55,549 nt of DNA. Source: Granulosicoccus sp. Its GTDB lineage: Bacteria > Pseudomonadota > Gammaproteobacteria > Granulosicoccales > Granulosicoccaceae. Position 1 is the stretch's first letter. The number at the start of each line of letters is the position of its first letter. Where the stretch lies: positions 1 through 55,549 of the forward strand of contig JALZWO010000031.1 of NCBI GenBank assembly GCA_023300375.1, given 5' to 3'. Shown here one piece after another: positions 54,201 to 55,549 of this stretch. A program made the position numbers and the translations under genes. The notes beneath the pieces were generated by a model. The model was not told the DNA's origin. It saw only the letters and a list, made by a program, of their open reading frames with translations, and made no database searches.

Positions 54201-55549
54201 CGAGACACTTTCGCTAATAAGAACAGCGTCTGAATTTGTAGAGTCAAGCACGCGAAAATCATAAGTTGATGCCTTATCGCTTGGGAGCCAGCTAAACGTT
54301 GTTACGGTATCGATTTCCAATCGGGCATCTTGTTGTGGCGCTAGCGTTACCGGTATAGGTGGTGGATCGGTTACAAGCTCAACAACGTTGAAGAACGTCA
54401 GTGTCCAAGCTGAGACGCCTGCCGAATTTCGACCACGTACACGCCAGCGCTGATTTTCAAATACCGGTAAATTAACTTCTACATCGTAGCTACACAGTGT
54501 GCCATCACAAAGATCCGCTGGTAACAGACCAAGCTGCCATGGCTGCTCACCGAAGGTGTCCGAGTTCGTGTCGGCATTGAAAAGATAGAAATCATAAGTT
54601 TCTATGTTTAGATCTTGCTCCCATGTAAACGCAAAAACCGAGTTTTCAATGACATCTGTTCCAACAGGGCTAACCGGGGTAGGAACCGCCGGCTTTTCTC
54701 TCGGTACATCGGGGACATCAGGTACCACTGCCGACACCACGTTAAAGGTTGAACGTGACCATGACGATGAACCAGCAGCGTTGTTAACCAGAACTTCCCA
54801 GCCATGATCTTGCGCTGCACCCAAGGACACTTCAAAATTGTAAAAGCACAGTCCATCCTCACAAATGTCAGCGGCCAATAGAGTTTGTGAGACATACCTG
54901 TCGCTCTGCACATCGAAGAGACGAAAACCATAACTGCGGGCAGTAGGCTCTTGGCTCCACATGAACAACACCGAATCACCCTGAACAATATCAACACCCT
55001 CTGCAGGGGAGATGGTTTGTGGTGATGACGGTGAAGTTGGGGGCTCTGTTGGCTCTGTTGGCTCTGGTAAGTTGACGGCAAACGTTGAAGACACCCATTC
55101 TGAGCTACCCACCCCATTGGCCGCTTTTACCTGCCATATAAACGAACCTGAATCCGCAATATCGAGTAATTGAGCAGACGTAGAGCAAGTTGAGTCTGTG
55201 CATGCAGACGCCATAACCACTGAGCTAAACACTGCATTAGAGCCCGTATCGTTATTTTCATACAGTTCGAACTCGTACCGCTCAGCATCATCAGATGGAC
55301 TCCAGCTGAAATCGACGATGTCATCAGGTGAGAAAGTAGCTGTAGACAACGGGGCAAGCAGAGCAAAAGCTTGTGGTGGTAACTGTATGTCGCCCTCAAC
55401 TATCTGCACTTCAGCTAAAGATAGTGGATTTTTACCTGATAACTGAACTCGAACGAAGCGTGCGGCGTGGTTGATCGAAATGGTATTGATAGCGTCCGCA
55501 AAACCTGAAAAAAATTGATGTTGAACGCTAGAGTCACTTAGTGTCGATT
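51249..55549 (-). CDS. Giant multidomain DUF1800 protein, 5'-truncated by window edge
   Basis: The frame is open to the right edge (at least 1432 codons). A GTG at 55409 is not a convincing start, because the codons upstream of it encode the end of an F5/8 type C (discoidin) domain (ARFVRVQLSG, LSLAEVQI). Numbered from 55409, seven fibronectin-III-like modules of about 105-118 residues follow, each with one CX4C motif (70/75, 183/188, 301/306, 407/412, 514/519, 623/628, 729/734). Then come a PKD domain (NFGDGSS, about 780-875) and a DUF1800 domain (FLTQATFGPT to the C-terminus). No other cysteine is visible. It is probably a large surface or secreted protein binding carbohydrate or matrix. 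Confidence 0.88.
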   Translation of the reverse strand, partial: STLSDSSVQHQFFSGFADAINTISINHAARFVRVQLSGKNPLSLAEVQIVEGDIQLPPQAFALLAPLSTATFSPDDIVDFSWSPSDDAERYEFELYENNDTGSNAVFSSVVMASACTDSTCSTSAQLLDIADSGSFIWQVKAANGVGSSEWVSSTFAVNLPEPTEPTEPPTSPSSPQTISPAEGVDIVQGDSVLFMWSQEPTARSYGFRLFDVQSDRYVSQTLLAADICEDGLCFYNFEVSLGAAQDHGWEVLVNNAAGSSSWSRSTFNVVSAVVPDVPDVPREKPAVPTPVSPVGTDVIENSVFAFTWEQDLNIETYDFYLFNADTNSDTFGEQPWQLGLLPADLCDGTLCSYDVEVNLPVFENQRWRVRGRNSAGVSAWTLTFFNVVELVTDPPPIPVTLAPQQDARLEIDTVTTFSWLPSDKASTYDFRVLDSTNSDAVLISESVSARTCSAAECEVDIAIALPIANSYEWQVRATNAAGQSAWTSTAFGTIERATQRPSLAVNVSPRAGAQVSQGSSVVFTWEREPDSASYEFHFFDGANRTATGFVEDIQAEHACDAQLCSITVLIELPVADNHAWRVRGENSLGFSLALTRTTFEVIPEVTSAPGPIEIIAPLAGSEATEGEAVTFTWNRSQYATEYEFALFEGTDFSNASAIETVSLIHAQCDTYFCSFTTSSQLPVAETYTGRVRALNSLGETSWVDKSFSVVAELVTLPDAPVAIAPSAGQSVTVGQAVDFQWATDEQAVSYDFFLTNSDGDALPAVNNLVPAQVCADGICTYTTVPELPISGLNTWHVRAVYETGASDWSETLFAVVEADNGESPLAIISTLGFSSDVAGLAPLSVVFDSSESVARANNELTEYIWNFGDGSSDQLNQSASTVEHVFTEPGSYLVQLTVTDDSGMSGVASKSITVFDPATTPSGIAASRFLTQATFGPTRASILDVQSQGFEGWLDNQFTLQGPAHLDYVRANSNGSNRAARHEVWWTDVVHGDDQLRQRVAFALSQIFVVSDTGFTLSNAQFGITNYYDMLRANAFGNYRELLEQVTLSPVMGLYLSMLQNAKSDEELSTRADENYAREVLQLFSIGLHQLNADGTTAGDPVFTQDNIEAFARSFTGWNYADAGTWDRRPFTGADVISPMLPFQSFHDTEPKTLLNGLTTPANQGARADLEMALDNIFNHSNVGPFIVKQLITRLITSNPTPAYVQRIATVFNDDGNGERGNLQAVIRALLLDDEARSVPTSNTYGKLREPVLRLSNLWRAFNIQPGSNSDRGEFTTSSPALENLDVTTGQAVLKSPSVFNFFQPSYSPSGPVADDNLVAPEFELFTESNELATSNRIGRQIQEAYLGNPDSLGQRNAFLDFTYERQLASDPDELLNHLDTVLMSGSLSAGFRAILFDHINGLPDTDEGRSLRVRDAITLIMASPDYLVQM

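Overview
The window looks like chromosomal DNA of a marine, heterotrophic gammaproteobacterium. The reasons are the YaeQ and TesB proteins, a hybrid GGDEF/EAL sensor, an OmpA-like lipoprotein, a very large share of periplasmic-binding-protein transporters, and several secreted proteins with acidic or Pro/Thr linkers. A Granulosicoccus-like organism is my guess only; no rRNA, tRNA or other phylogenetic marker is present. I saw no prophage, insertion sequence, integrase or CRISPR array.

Left part (1-15.2 kb): a flavin monooxygenase diverges from an acetylpolyamine amidohydrolase. Next come a Spondin_N lipoprotein and YaeQ, then a sugar-type ABC importer whose binding protein resembles the autoinducer-2 receptor LuxP. 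A polytopic membrane protein with an orphan Tat-exported binding protein follows. After these are a chemoreceptor, a PLP amino-acid decarboxylase and a PAP2 phosphatase.

Middle (15.2-30 kb): a GAF/multi-PAS/GGDEF/EAL protein, a VOC protein, and a TRAP transporter operon (DctP-DctQ-DctM plus DUF2848). This converges on an ABC operon (binding protein, fused permease, ATPase) that ends in a D-glutamate-cyclase-like protein. The ABC system would be labelled iron(III) by default but resembles the AfuABC sugar-phosphate importer, and an inositol-monophosphatase-family gene lies just upstream.

Right part (30-55.5 kb): a lipoprotein combining a sugar-dehydrogenase propeller with a c-type heme motif, a secreted propeller protein with a long Pro-Thr linker, and a ThrE-type exporter. 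A PhnD-PhnC-PhnE-PhnE importer and TesB follow. Two Rieske oxygenase alpha subunits face a RidA-like/DUF1028/LysR/M20 operon, which suggests one catabolic module. Near the end are an OmpA-like lipoprotein, a broken beta-propeller lipoprotein gene, and a one-base-overlapping DUF1800/DUF1501 pair. The DUF1800 gene runs off the right edge and carries seven fibronectin-like modules, each with one CX4C motif.

Overall theme: scavenging of small organic solutes (amines, sugars, organic acids, phosphonates or organophosphates, N-methylated or N-acylated compounds) plus surface or secreted proteins. Three of the exported proteins contain in-frame hexanucleotide microsatellites. Several starts are non-ATG. 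Assignments rest on motifs recognised by eye; no database search was run.
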